Shown here: positions 34,024 to 35,183 of the stretch, piece by piece | How positions within the stretch are numbered: the first letter of the stretch is position 1 | Layout of the letters: the number at the start of each line of letters is the position of its first letter | Assembly (NCBI GenBank): GCA_009786185.1 | Contig: WQTS01000118.1 | Span: 1-35,183 of the forward strand | Source: Bacteroidota bacterium | GTDB lineage: Bacteria > Bacteroidota > Bacteroidia > Bacteroidales > WCHB1-69 | Length of the DNA: 35,183 nt | Direction of reading: 5' to 3' | Program-made: the position numbers and the translations under genes | The notes under the pieces: generated by a model | The model's database searches: none | The model's input: the letters and a program-made list of their open reading frames with translations, nothing else | What the model was told of the DNA's origin: nothing

Positions 34024-34414
34024 ATAAATTTAACCATTTACCATCTTCAAAAACCAGAACCCGAATACTGTAGTCAGAATTGTGTTTTGTTATCATACAA
34101 GCTACAAAATCCTTGTAAACCACTACCTCTTTAATAGTATCATTTAGCAGTCGCTCTTTATAGGCTTCGTCTACAATTCTATCTGATAACGTGCCCTTCT
34201 GATGCGCCAAACTGTTCATATATGAACTCGCATCGTGAAACTGGCTCATAGTCCCATTAACAAAAAAATAAGAAATAGTAACACCTGCATTCAGCGGCGT
34301 ACTCAAATCGTACACATTCGGAAAATCTTTTAGTGGTTTGTTGATGGCGGCAGTTTGAGCCGCTAAAGCTGTTGTTATACAGCAGATTAAGAAAGCGAAA
34401 AACAATCTTTTCAT
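33956..34414 (-). CDS. Hypothetical secreted protein; probable 5' part of a split gene
   Basis: The 152-residue frame starts with a clear signal peptide (KRLFFAFLICCITTALAAQ), so the product is exported. The middle part (YFFVNGTMSQFHDASSYM, VVVYKDFVACMITKH) leads to FEDGKWLNLCEDGRNSMEEVR, after which the frame ends in a short odd tail, TCYQNKNG. The next frame, shifted by +1, continues on the same strand. I do not recognise the family. If joined, the product would be a secreted protein of about 345 residues. The AT-rich region upstream (34415-34523) shows nothing else recognisable. Confidence 0.6.
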   Translation of the reverse strand: MKRLFFAFLICCITTALAAQTAAINKPLKDFPNVYDLSTPLNAGVTISYFFVNGTMSQFHDASSYMNSLAHQKGTLSDRIVDEAYKERLLNDTIKEVVVYKDFVACMITKHNSDYSIRVLVFEDGKWLNLCEDGRNSMEEVRNRTCYQNKNG

Positions 34415-34523
34415 TTTTGTTTTTTTTTAGTTTTTATATATTGTGCGAAAATATAAAATAATGTACAAGGGTATGTATAATACAGGGCAAAATCATTAGA
34501 AGTCTTTAGTATTTAATTTATTT

Positions 34524-34760
34524 GGGCGTTCCGGCTTCCTCCCCACAAACCCATGCACGCCGTCGGGCTTTCCGCTATACTCCTCGCTTTACTTGCTTCG
34601 TAGGCAAGGGCGAGCCTTGCCCCTACATTTTGTCCTTCGCGGAGAGTGCAGGCTGCGGGGTGCCGCTGCAATCCCTAACGCAGGTGGGCAGCCTCTTTGC
34701 CGTAATTTTCAAAAATGAAATAATTAATTGGAGCGCTGAAAGTGCATAATATATCAGCCC
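34524..34760 (+). repeat. Outer inverted-repeat arm C
   Basis: It begins GGGCGTTCCGGCTTCC but lacks the terminal CGACGG hairpin of the other three arms. Instead of the GTAGAGACGC palindrome it carries a different one (about 34600-34626, GTAGGCAAGG/CCTTGCCCCTAC) at the same place. The core GTGCCGCTGCAATCCCTAAC is kept. Confidence 0.8.
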
Positions 34761-34884
34761 ACGGCAACCCGTGGGTAAAGGAAACGGGCACCTAAACCAT
34801 GCGCCCTGAAAGGGCAGCATACTTAATTTGTTTTTTAATATATTGCCCTTTCAGGGCGTGCAATTGTCCGTGTGCATTACGTTA

Positions 34885-34903
34885 CCCACGGCGTTGCCGT
34901 GGG
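34885..34903. repeat. Intact REP-like hairpin, the empty counterpart of the DUF559 insertion site
   Basis: CCCACGGCGTTGCCGTGGG forms an 8-base-pair stem with a GTT loop and is followed by CTGACATATTGCGCGCTTT. In the first element the same context reads TTACCCACGGC (291-303), then the DUF559 unit, then GCCGTGGACTGACATATTGC (from 1196). The unit therefore occupies the loop of this hairpin. Confidence 0.8.
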
Positions 34904-34924
34904 CTGACATATTGCGCGCTTTCA

Positions 34925-35183
34925 GCGCTCTGTGGACAAATTGCTTATTCATCACGTGATTGCCATTGAACGGAGCGTAGGCTGCCCACCTGCGTTAGGG
35001 ATTGCAGCGGCACCCCGCAGCCTGTAGTATCCACGAAGCACGGCAGTAGAGACGCATAATTATGCGTCTCTACGAAGCAAGTAAGGCGAGGAGTATAGCG
35101 GAAAGCCCGACGGCGTGCGTTGGCAGATAGAACGACGACGGTAGAACCGTCGCCGAACGTGTGCGGTGGGAAGCCGGAACGCC
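34925..35183 (-). repeat. Outer inverted-repeat arm D
   Basis: It is nearly identical to the reverse complement of arm A, including the GTAGAGACGC palindrome and the terminal hairpin at 35136-35152 (CGACGG/CCGTCG). It ends exactly at the window edge with GGAACGCC. Confidence 0.85.

Larger units (their letters stand above)
34524..35183. mobile_element. Palindromic element 2, without the nuclease gene
   Basis: The arms (34524 to about 34760 and about 34925-35183) are inverted copies of one another and of the arms of the first element. Kind by kind they occur in reverse order, so this copy lies in the opposite orientation. The centre (34758-34903) holds two inverted pairs of small hairpins rather than a gene: CCCACGG/CCGTGGG (34758-34775) and GCCCT-GAA-AGGGC (34803-34815), then GCCCTTTCAGGGC (34845-34857) and CCCACGGCGTTGCCGTGGG (34885-34903). 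These look like paired REP-type repeats. The right end is cut by the window. It fills the gene-free end of the window. Confidence 0.75.

Noticed and set aside
1..35183. tRNA, rRNA or classical insertion sequence genes
   Set aside because: No cloverleaf, rRNA segment or transposase/integrase frame was recognised on either strand by reading.

Overview
The window looks like a chromosomal stretch of a Bacteroidota bacterium, probably of the Bacteroidales type. Evidence: low GC in the genes, several families typical of the phylum (DUF4301, DUF4292, FISUMP domain, a gingipain-like C25 peptidase with a type IX secretion tail), TAnnTTTG-like -7 boxes and almost no Shine-Dalgarno sites. Both window ends fall inside inverted copies of the same repeat, as expected for an assembly piece broken at a multicopy element.

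Layout. (1) 1-1472: a nested palindromic element. An outer pair of ~240 bp inverted arms (start GGCGTTCCGGCTTCC) encloses a second pair of ~200 bp inverted arms, which encloses a DUF559 PD-(D/E)XK nuclease gene. (2) 1594-7729: kelch lipoprotein, DUF4301 protein, a MetA-type homoserine acyltransferase, and an O-antigen ligase/polymerase plus chain-length (Wzz) pair for surface polysaccharide. (3) 7839-13501: aspS, an Omp85-type outer-membrane protein, an OprB-like porin and CorA. (4) 13519-23168: a minus-strand run ending in a 2041-residue glycine-rich/Ig-like/FISUMP surface protein, preceded by rubrerythrin, a DivIC/FtsB-like protein, a GNAT enzyme, DUF4292 and DUF4197 proteins. (5) 23271-28654: a plus-strand run with a phosphodiesterase-like lipoprotein, birA, a YitT protein, a nitroreductase, a SIMPL protein and ahcY. 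(6) 28674-32875: a minus-strand run of gpmA, a small membrane protein, pepD and a C25 protease translationally coupled to pepD. (7) 32944-35183: a gene-free nested palindrome, an apparently split secreted-protein gene, and a second copy of the outer palindromic element, in opposite orientation and without the nuclease.

The genes are mainly housekeeping and cell-envelope functions. The unusual content is the repeat biology. Comparing the two outer elements shows that the DUF559 unit of the first sits in the loop of a hairpin (CCCACGGC/GCCGTGG) that is intact in the second. A separate gene-free palindrome at 32944-33307 has the same 17-base end motif and also sits inside a hairpin (GTAGAGACGG/CCGTCTCTAC). 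This suggests a family of units that settle in hairpin loops, one of which carries its own nuclease. A third, small palindromic repeat family (three copies) has entered the reading frame of the GNAT gene and supplies the stop codon of aspS; its stems covary around a constant GAA loop. No tRNA, rRNA, CRISPR array or classical transposase was found.
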